Assembly: GCF_003977755.1 (NCBI RefSeq)
Contig: NZ_RQWN01000002.1
Location: forward strand, 620,001-684,000
From: Haloterrigena salifodinae
GTDB lineage: Archaea; Halobacteriota; Halobacteria; Halobacteriales; Natrialbaceae
Length of the DNA: 64,000 nucleotides
Reading direction: 5' to 3'
The notes below the pieces were generated by a model, which worked only from the letters and a program-made list of their open reading frames with translations, was not told the origin of the DNA and ran no database searches. Positions within the stretch are counted from its first letter, which is position 1. Each line of letters begins with the position of its first letter. Shown here piece after piece: positions 30,418-38,188 of this stretch. A program made the translations under genes and the position numbers.

Positions 30418-30723
30418 TTACCACCTCATCGTCGTTGGAACCGTGACGTCGACGTCACGGAAGTTGCGATACAGCACCAGGATGATCCCGAGTCCGACGG
30501 CGACCTCCGCGGCGGCCAGCGCCATGGTAAACAGCGCGAACACCTGTCCGGTGAGATTGCCGTGGTAGAACGCGAACGCGATCAGATTGATGTTCGCCGC
30601 GTTCAGCATGAGTTCGACGGACATCAGGAACAGCAGTGCGTTCCGACGCGTCAGGACTCCCATGAGTCCGATACAGAAGACGGCCATCGACAGCAAGACG
30701 TAGTACTCGACGGCGACCGTCAC
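30418..30723 (-). CDS. nuoK: NADH dehydrogenase-like complex subunit K
   Basis: A 101-residue three-span subunit with the expected pattern: YYVLLSMAVFCIGLMGVLTRRNALLFLM (two adjoining parts) and the conserved glutamates in SVELMLNAANINLIAF and AAAEVAVGLGIIL, which line the proton path in complex I. It overlaps nuoJ2 by four bases (ATGA), indicating translational coupling. Confidence 0.93.
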   Translation of the reverse strand: MTVAVEYYVLLSMAVFCIGLMGVLTRRNALLFLMSVELMLNAANINLIAFAFYHGNLTGQVFALFTMALAAAEVAVGLGIILVLYRNFRDVDVTVPTTMRW

Positions 30724-31190
30724 TGACGGTCACCTCCGTTCGAGTCGTCGCCTGCCGCAGTCTCGGATCGGCCGCCGTCGGTCGCCGTCGGCTCCGCGCC
30801 GCCGAACCCGTTCGAGTCAGTTGCCGGACGGGCGCCGGTGCCGGCGTCGTCGGGGCTCGTACTCGAGAGCGGCGAGACGGGCTCGCCTGACTCCTCGCGT
30901 TTCGCGAGGACCAGGGAGGCGTCCAGCGCCGCGTCGAGCGCGACCGCGATCAGCAGGAAGGCCGCGAGGAACGATTCGGTTCCCACCACGCCCGCGTCCT
31001 GCTGGAGCGCCTCGAGGTCGAACAGCGCGTAGCCGATGGCGGCGGTGACCGATTCGACTTCGAAGCCGCCGTCGGCCATCGACTCGAACGGCGTGTTGAG
31101 GACGATCAGCGCCATCAGCGCGAACAGCCCGACGGCCAGCAGCCCGGGGACGAGCGTCTTCCCGAGTCGGAGCTTCGGCCGGTTCGTCAT
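30720..31190 (-). CDS. nuoJ2: NADH dehydrogenase-like complex subunit J, C-terminal half
   Basis: A 156-residue protein with two or three spans (about 14-32, 60-70, 75-90) and a long Gly/Asp/Thr-rich hydrophilic tail (about residues 95-156). In haloarchaea the J subunit is split into two genes; this is the distal part, lying directly after the proximal part with an ATGA overlap. The polar tail has no counterpart in bacterial NuoJ. Confidence 0.8.
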   Translation of the reverse strand: MTNRPKLRLGKTLVPGLLAVGLFALMALIVLNTPFESMADGGFEVESVTAAIGYALFDLEALQQDAGVVGTESFLAAFLLIAVALDAALDASLVLAKREESGEPVSPLSSTSPDDAGTGARPATDSNGFGGAEPTATDGGRSETAAGDDSNGGDRQ

Positions 31191-31468
31191 GTCCGCACCA
31201 CCTCCTCGGAGTCTGAGTCAGACGCCGTTTCCTCGCGCTGGGTGAGCATCACGGCGAACGTGATGAGGACCAGCACCCCGCCGACGTAGACGAGGATCTG
31301 CATCATCGCGACGAACTCGGCGGCGAGCATCACGAAGTGGACCGCGATGCTCATCAGCGCGACGCCGAGTAACAACGCCGCGTGCCAGGGCTCCTCGAGG
31401 AGGACCACGCCCAGCGCGCTGGCGATCGTCACGAACGCGAAGGCCACGAAGGCGATCGTTTCCAACAT
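31187..31468 (-). CDS. nuoJ1: NADH dehydrogenase-like complex subunit J, N-terminal half
   Basis: A 93-residue three-span protein. The segment MISAHRGPLRD-equivalent here reads SIAVHFVMLAAEFVAMMQIL followed by YVGGVLVLITFAVML, the core of NuoJ (the conserved VYVGAIxVLxxFxVML motif). The frame ends right after that helix where bacterial NuoJ continues; the rest is supplied by nuoJ2. Two bases separate it from nuoI. Confidence 0.88.
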   Translation of the reverse strand: MLETIAFVAFAFVTIASALGVVLLEEPWHAALLLGVALMSIAVHFVMLAAEFVAMMQILVYVGGVLVLITFAVMLTQREETASDSDSEEVVRT

Positions 31469-31470
31469 GG

Positions 31471-31932
31471 TTACTGGTAGTCGACCTCTCCTTCACCCTC
31501 GCCGATCCACGCGCCCCGGTCGGGTTCGCGTGACTCGAGCGGGTCGATATCCTTGTACCACGGTACTGCTTTCAGCTGCTCCTTGTTGTAGACGAAGTCG
31601 TGTTTCGTGTCCGCTGTGAACTCGAAGTTCTGGGTCAGCAGGATGGCGTCGACGGGGCAGACCTCCTCGCAGAGTCGGCAGTAGACGCACTGCCCGATGT
31701 GAAGGTTGTACTGTTCGCCCTGTCGCTGGTCGTTCGTCACGATCTGGATCGTGTCGTTCGGGCAGACGTTCTCACACTGCCGACACCAGATACACCGCTC
31801 CTGGCTGAACTTGTGGACGCCCCTGAACCGCGGGGAGACGTCCGGTGCTGTCTCGGGATACTCGACCGTGAAGGTCGACCCGTCCAGTGCGTGCTTCATC
31901 GTCGTGGCCATTGATTTGAGAATTCCGATCAT
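31471..31932 (-). CDS. nuoI: NADH dehydrogenase-like complex subunit I (two 4Fe-4S ferredoxin)
   Basis: A 153-residue iron-sulphur subunit that relays electrons toward quinone. It contains two complete CxxCxxCxxxCP motifs, CIWCRQCENVCP and CVYCRLCEEVCP, each supplying ligands to the N6a/N6b-type clusters. The frame runs on upstream to 32055 within nuoH, but the ATG at 31932 (MIGILKSMATTMKHALDG) overlaps the nuoH stop by four bases and matches the family length. Confidence 0.94.
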   Translation of the reverse strand: MIGILKSMATTMKHALDGSTFTVEYPETAPDVSPRFRGVHKFSQERCIWCRQCENVCPNDTIQIVTNDQRQGEQYNLHIGQCVYCRLCEEVCPVDAILLTQNFEFTADTKHDFVYNKEQLKAVPWYKDIDPLESREPDRGAWIGEGEGEVDYQ

Positions 31933-33023
31933 GCTAGGACCCCCACGATCACTGCGGTGAGGATGAGGTTCGCAAAGGAAAGGACGAGCAGTCCCTTCCA
32001 GCCGATCTCGATCAGTTGGTCGATCCGGACCCGGGGCACCGCCGAGCGGAGCCACTGGGTCAGGAGGAATATCGCCCAGATCTTGACGATGAACCAGACG
32101 ATGCCGAGTTCCGCCGGCCCGGGTCCGGCCGGACCGCCGAGGAAGATCGTCGCGATGATCCCGCCCCCGAGGAAGATGTGGAGGAACTCCCCGAGGTAGA
32201 TCAGCACGAAGTAGACCGAGGAGTACTCGGTCTGGTATCCGGCGACGATCTCGGTCGGCGCTTCCGGCGTGTCGAACGGGTTACGGCCGACTTCCGCGAA
32301 GTTCGCGACCAGGAAGAGGACGAACGCGAACGGGTTGACCAGCGCGTACCACCGCGGGATGTCCAGGCCGGCGAACGAAACCAGCGGCTCGGCCTGGGCC
32401 GCGACGATCTCGCTCATCTGGAGGGTGCCGGCGAAGATCACGACCGACATCCCGGTGACGACCAGCGGGATCTCGTAGGCGATGTTCTGTGCCACCGCAC
32501 GGAGGCCGCCGATCAGCGAGTACTTGTTCGCCGAGGAGTAGCCGGCCATCACCAGTCCGAGGCTCGCGATCCCCGAGACGGCGAAGACGTACGCCAGCCC
32601 GACCTCGGGATCGGCGAGGTGGACGCCGCTTCCCATCGGGATCACGGCGAAGCCGAGCAGGGCCGAGCCCGCGACGACGATCGGCGCGAGGTCGTAGGCC
32701 GGTCGGTCGGCGTTCTCGGGAACGACCAACTCCTTCGACAGGAGGCGAACGGCGTCGGCGAGGATGATGAAGATCCCGCCCGGTCCGAGCCGGTTGACTG
32801 CGATCCGGTCGGTAAAGGCGGCGGTAATCTTTCGCTTCGCCCACGGACCGGCGACGCCGGTCATCGCCAGCATCAGGTTCCCGATGACGAACGCGGCGAG
32901 AAACGTCGCGAGCAGTTCGCCCCCGACGCCGAAGCCGTCAAGCCCCGTTAGCTCCCCGATCCGCTCGGGGAGCAAGATCGTGTCGCCGTTCTGGAGCGGC
33001 GCCGTCGCGTATCCTCCCACCAT
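31929..33023 (-). CDS. nuoH: NADH dehydrogenase-like complex subunit H
   Basis: A 364-residue eight-span subunit that forms the quinone-binding chamber with the B/CD module. Family landmarks are AVNRLGPGGIFIILADAVRLLSKE (as adjoining motifs; the second usually reads QxxADxxK), YSSANKYSLIGGLRAVAQ (the loop bearing conserved E/S/R residues) and NPFDTPEAPTEIVAGYQTEYS. It overlaps nuoI by four bases and follows nuoCD after two. Confidence 0.93.
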   Translation of the reverse strand: MVGGYATAPLQNGDTILLPERIGELTGLDGFGVGGELLATFLAAFVIGNLMLAMTGVAGPWAKRKITAAFTDRIAVNRLGPGGIFIILADAVRLLSKELVVPENADRPAYDLAPIVVAGSALLGFAVIPMGSGVHLADPEVGLAYVFAVSGIASLGLVMAGYSSANKYSLIGGLRAVAQNIAYEIPLVVTGMSVVIFAGTLQMSEIVAAQAEPLVSFAGLDIPRWYALVNPFAFVLFLVANFAEVGRNPFDTPEAPTEIVAGYQTEYSSVYFVLIYLGEFLHIFLGGGIIATIFLGGPAGPGPAELGIVWFIVKIWAIFLLTQWLRSAVPRVRIDQLIEIGWKGLLVLSFANLILTAVIVGVLA

Positions 33024-33025
33024 GG

Positions 33026-34684
33026 TTATCGATCCACCTCCCCGAGAACGATGTCCAAGCTACCGAGCGACGCGATCAGGTCTGGGACGTACTCGCCGTT
33101 TGCCATCTCCGGCAGCGCGGAAAGGTTGTGGAAACACGGGCTGCGGATCTTGAATCGGGCCGGCTTGTCGGTGCCGTCGGCCCGGATGTAGATGCCGAGT
33201 TCGCCCTTCGCGCCTTCGACGGCGCGGTACACTTCGGTGTCGGCGTCCGGCTTCAGCGTCCGCGGCACGTTGGCCTGGATCTCTCGCTCGTCTTCGGGCC
33301 AGTCCTCGAGCAGGTCGAGACACTGCTCGATGATCTTGGCCGACTCCTCGACCTCCTGCATGCGCACGAGGACGCGGCTGTAGTTGTCACAGCCGGGCTC
33401 GGTGACGACGTCCCACTCGAGTTCGTCGTAGTAGCCGTAGGGGTCGTCGCGCCGGAGGTCGTAGTCGATGCCCGAACCGCGGGCGACGGGCCCCGTACAG
33501 CCGTAGTCTTTCGCCACATCGGGCTCGAGAACCCCGGTGTCGTGGGTCCGGACCTGGAAGATCTCGTTGCTGGTGAGCAGGTCGTGGTACTCGTCGACCT
33601 TGGCCGGCAGTTCGTCGAGGAAGTCCCGCGTCTTCGCGACGAACTCGTCGCGGGGTTCCGGCAGATCCCAGGCGACCCCGCCCAGCCGGAAGTAGTTGAA
33701 CATGAGTCGCTGGCCGGTGAGGTCCTCTAAGATGTCCTGTACGACCTCCCGATCGCGCATGCCGTACTGGAAGATGGCGGTGAAGTCGCCGTAGACGTCC
33801 AGTGCGAACGTCGCCAGCGCGAGCATGTGGGAGGCGATCCGACAGAGTTCGGCGCCCATGGTTCGGATGACCTGGGCGTAGTCGGGCACCTCGATGTCAG
33901 CCAGATCCTCCGCGACGCGCGCGTAGGCCCACTCGTTCAACAGCCCCGCCGAGACGTAGTCCCAGCGGTCCGGGTAGGGCATGATCTGGTGGCGGTACGT
34001 GCCGTTCTGGCACATCTGCTCCTCGCAGCGGTGGAGGTAGCCGATGTCGGGGTCGACATCAACGACCGTCTCGCCATCGAGTACCGTCTCGAGGTGGAGC
34101 ACGCCGTGGGTCGCCGGATGATGGGGACCGATGTTCAGAAACATCGTGTCGCTCTCGGCGTCGTGGTGGTCCGGCTGGATCGGATTGGCGTGGTCCGTGA
34201 GGGTGACCAGCTGCGGTTTCTCCTGGTCGTAATCCTGCGAGAGCGGGTGTCCCTGCCAGGTTTCCGGCAGGAGGATCCGTCGTGGATCCGGATGGCCCTC
34301 GTAGTCGATGCCGACGAGGTCGAAGGCCTCCCGCTCGTGCCAGTCGGCCGTCGAGAACACCGGCGCGGCGGACTCGCTGACCGGGTCGTCGATCGGCGTC
34401 GGAACGACGATCGAGACCTCCTGGGTGGGATCGGCGTACTTCTTGAGGTGGTAGATCGACTCGTACCGATCCTCGTACTGCTGGGCGGTCAGATTCGAGA
34501 GATGATCGAACCCGCCCCGCTCTTTCAGATCTGAGAGGACGTCCTGGACGTCGTCCGGGCGGACGACGAATCCGGGCGCGTTCAGATGATCGTCGCGCGC
34601 GAGCGCGCGATTGCCGACGATCGCCTCGAGGTCGTCCTCGGAGACCTCGACCGGCACTCGGTCGCGTTCGAGTCCCGTGCTCAT
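33026..34684 (-). CDS. nuoCD: Fused NADH dehydrogenase-like complex subunits C and D
   Basis: A 552-residue fusion of the 30-kDa (C, residues about 1-165, with the signature EREAFDLVGIDYEGHPDPRR) and 49-kDa (D, about 175-552) subunits. In the D part, NIGPHHPATHGVLHL is the quinone-site histidine loop, and GYLHRCEEQMCQN and the end SLDIVLGEVDR are the usual landmarks. The nickel-ligand cysteines of related hydrogenases are absent, as expected. It overlaps nuoB by four bases. Confidence 0.94.
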   Translation of the reverse strand: MSTGLERDRVPVEVSEDDLEAIVGNRALARDDHLNAPGFVVRPDDVQDVLSDLKERGGFDHLSNLTAQQYEDRYESIYHLKKYADPTQEVSIVVPTPIDDPVSESAAPVFSTADWHEREAFDLVGIDYEGHPDPRRILLPETWQGHPLSQDYDQEKPQLVTLTDHANPIQPDHHDAESDTMFLNIGPHHPATHGVLHLETVLDGETVVDVDPDIGYLHRCEEQMCQNGTYRHQIMPYPDRWDYVSAGLLNEWAYARVAEDLADIEVPDYAQVIRTMGAELCRIASHMLALATFALDVYGDFTAIFQYGMRDREVVQDILEDLTGQRLMFNYFRLGGVAWDLPEPRDEFVAKTRDFLDELPAKVDEYHDLLTSNEIFQVRTHDTGVLEPDVAKDYGCTGPVARGSGIDYDLRRDDPYGYYDELEWDVVTEPGCDNYSRVLVRMQEVEESAKIIEQCLDLLEDWPEDEREIQANVPRTLKPDADTEVYRAVEGAKGELGIYIRADGTDKPARFKIRSPCFHNLSALPEMANGEYVPDLIASLGSLDIVLGEVDR

Positions 34685-35388
34685 GGCGAATCAGCCCAGT
34701 TGTAGCGCATGACGAGGTCCTCCTCGTCGATCTCGCTCGCGAGTTTCTGGACGAGTTCGTCCTTCGGCAGGTCGCCGAACTGCTCGAGTTCGTATGGTTT
34801 GACGACGACGGGCGTCGACTCGCCGTTCCGGATCCGCTCTTGGAGTTTGGCGACGCCGTAGACCAGCGCCTCCGGCCGGGGCGGACAGCCCGGGACGTGG
34901 ATGTCGACCGGGATGATCTCCTCGGCGCCCTTGACGACGTTGTACCCTTCCTGGAAGGGGCCGCCGGAGATCGTACACGAGCCCATGCCGACGACGAACT
35001 TCGGTTCCGGCATCTGGTCGTAGACCCGCTTCATGCGGGGACCGAACTTCGAGACGATCGTTCCCGGAACGATCATCACGTCGGCCTGTCGCGGCGAGGC
35101 GCGGGGGACGCCGGCGCCGAAGCGATCCAGGTCGTGTTTGATCGCGTAGGTGTGCATCATCTCGATGCTGCAGCAAGCGATCCCGAACTGCAGCATGAAC
35201 ATCGAGTTGCCCCGCACCCAGTTCATGAACTTGTCGAACTTGGTGAGGATGAACGGCGTCGAACCGAACGCCTCCCGAAGCTTCGAGTTGAACCGGTCGT
35301 CGGGCCCCTCGCCGATCCGCGAGTCGCGGGTGTCCGTCGACGGTGCGGTGCTGCCGTGGATCTGTTGCCGTGGATTGTTGCTACTCAT
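34681..35388 (-). CDS. nuoB: NADH dehydrogenase-like complex subunit B
   Basis: A 235-residue subunit holding the N2 4Fe-4S cluster, the last electron carrier before quinone. The four cluster cysteines are in [11 protein letters not shown] (adjacent pair), [11 protein letters not shown] and [12 protein letters not shown]. The N-terminal 45 residues are an acidic haloarchaeal extension. It overlaps nuoA and nuoCD by four bases each. Confidence 0.94.
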   Translation of the reverse strand: MSSNNPRQQIHGSTAPSTDTRDSRIGEGPDDRFNSKLREAFGSTPFILTKFDKFMNWVRGNSMFMLQFGIACCSIEMMHTYAIKHDLDRFGAGVPRASPRQADVMIVPGTIVSKFGPRMKRVYDQMPEPKFVVGMGSCTISGGPFQEGYNVVKGAEEIIPVDIHVPGCPPRPEALVYGVAKLQERIRNGESTPVVVKPYELEQFGDLPKDELVQKLASEIDEEDLVMRYNWADSP

Positions 35389-35798
35389 TGTCGGTCAGAG
35401 TCGGCCGCTGCCTGACGGGGTGTCTGTGCCCACTGTACTGCGCCGTTGCGCCACGCCCACGCGAGTCCGACCAACAGGATGGCGACGAACAGCAACATTG
35501 GCCCGAGAATCTCGAGCAACGAGACGGAGTCCGATTCGACGGCATCCAGGTACACGACCGCCCAGGGGAACAGAAGGACGGTCTCGATATCGAAGACGAG
35601 GAACAGAAGTGCAACCGTGTAGTACTGGATGTTGAACCGGACGCGCGTCCCGCCGGTGGGGATCTCGCCACTCTCGTAGGTGGCGCGTTTGCTCGTTTCG
35701 GGAACGGTCGGCCGCAGGAGGTAGGATACCGCCATCATTCCGAGCGGTATCAACAGTCCCACGAGCGCCAGCGCCCCGATAGCGATCCAGTCATTCAT
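35385..35798 (-). CDS. nuoA: NADH dehydrogenase-like complex subunit A
   Basis: A 137-residue three-span subunit and the first gene of the operon. Diagnostic sequences are YESGEIPTGGTRVRFNIQYY and ALLFLVFDIETVLLFPWA, with the conserved acid residues in FDIE. Start 35798 (MNDWIAIGALALVG) is chosen over 35861 since it begins at the first helix and lies about 35 nt after the TATA box. The operon lacks nuoE, F and G, so the electron donor is probably not NADH via the usual flavoprotein module. Confidence 0.93.
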   Translation of the reverse strand: MNDWIAIGALALVGLLIPLGMMAVSYLLRPTVPETSKRATYESGEIPTGGTRVRFNIQYYTVALLFLVFDIETVLLFPWAVVYLDAVESDSVSLLEILGPMLLFVAILLVGLAWAWRNGAVQWAQTPRQAAADSDRQ

Positions 35799-35829
35799 CT
35801 CCGTAACGTTCGAGGGTTCCAACCGCACG

Positions 35830-35838
35830 CATATAAGG
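35830..35838 (-). promoter_or_regulatory. Probable TATA box of the nuo operon
   Basis: Minus-strand CCTTATATG precedes the nuoA ATG by about 35 nt, giving a short leader of roughly 5-10 nt. It is the only good promoter seen before the operon, and all eleven genes overlap or abut, suggesting one transcript. Confidence 0.55.
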
Positions 35839-36147
35839 GTTGATTGTTCGTTTTTCGGCAAAATCAGGTATCTTCCACCGACGTTCGTGATGAACTGCGA
35901 CGACGAATCGGAATCGAATGTGATAGTTCTGCATATGAAGGCTGTACGAATCGGTAGTAACTGATTACGACAGATCGCACTCGAGAGACGGGACGGTCGT
36001 TTTCGACGGTATCACCGGCTGACGATCGACTCCAAAGTCGACCGAACGGTCACTATTCCGGCACCCAATCTGCTATCAGAATGATAATTTGGCGGAAAAA
36101 CGAACGGCGTCCCGTCCGTAATGACGGCTGTACGATTCGGCGGCCGA
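35839..36147. other. Intergenic region between the nuo promoter and purE
   Basis: No gene is seen. The stretch is AT-rich for this genome. GGCTGTACGAATCGG (about 35939-35953) recurs with one mismatch at about 36125-36139, just beyond the purE stop. A small hairpin, TCGACT-ccaa-AGTCGA, lies at 36026-36041. Confidence 0.5.
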
Positions 36148-36780
36148 TTACTCGCTCGAGAAGTTCGCGGTTCCTTGGTCGTGAAGCCGTCGCGACACGT
36201 CGCCGACCCCCTCTCGGAGTCCGTCGTGGTAGTCCACGAGTCGCTCGCGGACGGCCTCGTGCTGGCGGGCGAGAATCTGGGCCGCCGACAGCGCGGCGTT
36301 GAACGATTTGCCGGCGTCGACCGCCACGAGCGGCGCGCCGGTCGGCATGCCGATGACGCTGTCGACCGACTTCTCCTGGACGGGAACGCCGATCACCGGC
36401 AGGGGGTAGGCGATGGAGGCAGTCATGTTCGGCAGGTCCGCGGACTTCCCGCCCGCGCCCGCGATGATGACCTCGAGGCCGCGGTCCGCCGCCGTCTCGG
36501 CGTAAGCGGTCATTAAGTCCGGCGTCCGGTGGGCCGAAGTGACGTAGGTTTCGAAGGTGAAGCGCTCTTCGGGCGGTTCCTCGTAATCGGTCTGCTCGGC
36601 GAAGCCGAGTTCGTCGACGAAGGCGTCGTAGGCGCCGCGACGCCGGCCGCCGGTCATCATCGTCTCGAGGTCCGAGTCGCTGCCCATGACGATGCCGACG
36701 TCTGGCGTCTCCGCGTCCGGGCGGTCCTGGTCGGCCTCGCGGTGCAGGCGGTCGATGAGGTCGCTGACGCTATCGCTCAT
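36148..36780 (-). CDS. purE: N5-carboxyaminoimidazole ribonucleotide mutase
   Basis: A 210-residue purine-synthesis enzyme that moves the carboxyl group of N5-CAIR to C4, working after PurK. It has the signature VGIVMGSDSDLETM, the active-site histidine in YVTSAHRTPDLM, and IIAGAGGKSADLPNM. A linker of about 30 residues (SDLETMMTGGRRRG to EPPEERFTF) is longer than in bacteria. Start 36780 (MSDSVSDLIDRL) is favoured over 36810. It sits downstream of purK in the same direction with a 62-bp gap, consistent with an operon. Confidence 0.93.
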   Translation of the reverse strand: MSDSVSDLIDRLHREADQDRPDAETPDVGIVMGSDSDLETMMTGGRRRGAYDAFVDELGFAEQTDYEEPPEERFTFETYVTSAHRTPDLMTAYAETAADRGLEVIIAGAGGKSADLPNMTASIAYPLPVIGVPVQEKSVDSVIGMPTGAPLVAVDAGKSFNAALSAAQILARQHEAVRERLVDYHDGLREGVGDVSRRLHDQGTANFSSE

Positions 36781-36842
36781 GGGTGGAGGTGGTCGCGCCG
36801 GTGACTTCAAACGGTGGTAAATGAGCCGAGAGGGGCGGCGGC

Positions 36843-38006
36843 TCAGTTCCGGAACGTTACCGCGTCCTCGAGTTCGCGCGCGGTCTCCAGGAGCGCCTCG
36901 ACATCGGCGTCCTCGTCTTCGGCCGACACCGTCACGTGGCCCATCTTGCGCAGCGGGCGGACCTGGCGCTTGCCGTACCAGTGGAGGTTCGCGCCGGGCG
37001 TCTCGAGAAGACGGTCGATATCGCCCAGCTCCGCGCGCTGTTCCTCGTCGACGTCGCCGAGCAGATTCGTCAGCACGGTCGGCGACCGCAGCTCCGTCGA
37101 GCCGAGCGGCCAGCCAAGCACGGCGCGGGTGTGCTGTTCGAACTGCGAGCTCTGGGCGCCCTCGATCGTCCAGTGGCCGGAGTTGTGCGGGCGCGGCGCG
37201 ATCTCGTTGAGCAGGATTTCGCCGTCGGGCGTTTCGAACAACTCGATACCGTACACCCCGCGTCCGTCCATCACCTCGAGGACGTCCCGCGCGACGTCAT
37301 AGGCGCGTTCGGCTGCAGCTTCGCTCGAGCGCGCGGGGACGATCGTCTCCCGGAGGATTTCGTCGACGTGGACGTTCTCGCCCAGCGGGAAGGTCGCGAC
37401 CTCGTCGTCTCCCTTGACGGCGATGACCGAGACCTCGCGCTCGAAGTCGACGAACGACTCGACCATCGCGGGGCCGGCGACCGACTCGAGGGCCTCGTCA
37501 GCGTCGGCTTTCGACTCGACCGGGACGTTGCCGCGGCCGTCGTAGCCGCCCGTACGAGCCTTCAACATTACCGGCGCGCCGTAGTCGTCGATGGCGTCGC
37601 GAATGTCGTCGGCGTCCTCGACCTCACGGAACGGCGGCACCGGAACGCCCGCGTCCTCGAGTTCGCGCTTCTGGACGAGTTTGTCGTGGATCGTCCGCAG
37701 CGTCGACGGCTTCGGGTGGACCGGCGTCCCGGAGTCCTCACTGACGCGTTCGAGGACGTCCTGATCGGCGAGTTCGATCTCGAAGGTGAGCACGTCCGCG
37801 CGCGCAGCGAGTTCGCGGATCCCCGCCTCGTCGTCGAAGTCGGCGACGATCTGGTCGCGGGCGACCGGCGCCGCCGGACAGTCCGGCGTCGGATCGAGCA
37901 CGACGACCTCGACCCCCAGCGGCGATGCCGCCTCGGCGAGCATCCGTCCGAGCTGTCCGCCGCCGACGACCCCGAGCGTCGGTCCCGGCGTCCGTAGCGT
38001 TGTCAT
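36843..38006 (-). CDS. purK: N5-carboxyaminoimidazole ribonucleotide synthase
   Basis: A 387-residue ATP-grasp enzyme that carboxylates AIR with ATP and bicarbonate. It starts MTTLRTPGPTLGVVGGGQLG, the family pre-ATP-grasp fold, with GGYDGRGN and VEIAVI-type strands in the ATP-grasp domain and LLNEIAPRPHNSGHWT near the C-terminal third. Located upstream of purE and co-directional; together they perform the two-step PurK/PurE route rather than the single-step class II one. Confidence 0.93.
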   Translation of the reverse strand: MTTLRTPGPTLGVVGGGQLGRMLAEAASPLGVEVVVLDPTPDCPAAPVARDQIVADFDDEAGIRELAARADVLTFEIELADQDVLERVSEDSGTPVHPKPSTLRTIHDKLVQKRELEDAGVPVPPFREVEDADDIRDAIDDYGAPVMLKARTGGYDGRGNVPVESKADADEALESVAGPAMVESFVDFEREVSVIAVKGDDEVATFPLGENVHVDEILRETIVPARSSEAAAERAYDVARDVLEVMDGRGVYGIELFETPDGEILLNEIAPRPHNSGHWTIEGAQSSQFEQHTRAVLGWPLGSTELRSPTVLTNLLGDVDEEQRAELGDIDRLLETPGANLHWYGKRQVRPLRKMGHVTVSAEDEDADVEALLETARELEDAVTFRN

Positions 38007-38188
38007 TGCGCGGCGGTTGACGTTCGCTCCGCTTAAGGGTTCTTACTCCACTACCCGCGGTCCTGACCGTCCGGTCGCAGCTCCGTCGATGCATCCGGCG
38101 GTGCCCGGCGAATCGACGGGTTCTCGAGACATGTCACTTGGCGGCCAATAACAAATTTACAGAGGGGTGCTTTGGTCCGCCAACCCAC

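Noticed and set aside
31933-32055. N-terminal extension of nuoI
   Set aside because: It overlaps nuoH by over 120 bp and adds no conserved sequence; the ATG at 31932 gives the usual four-base overlap.
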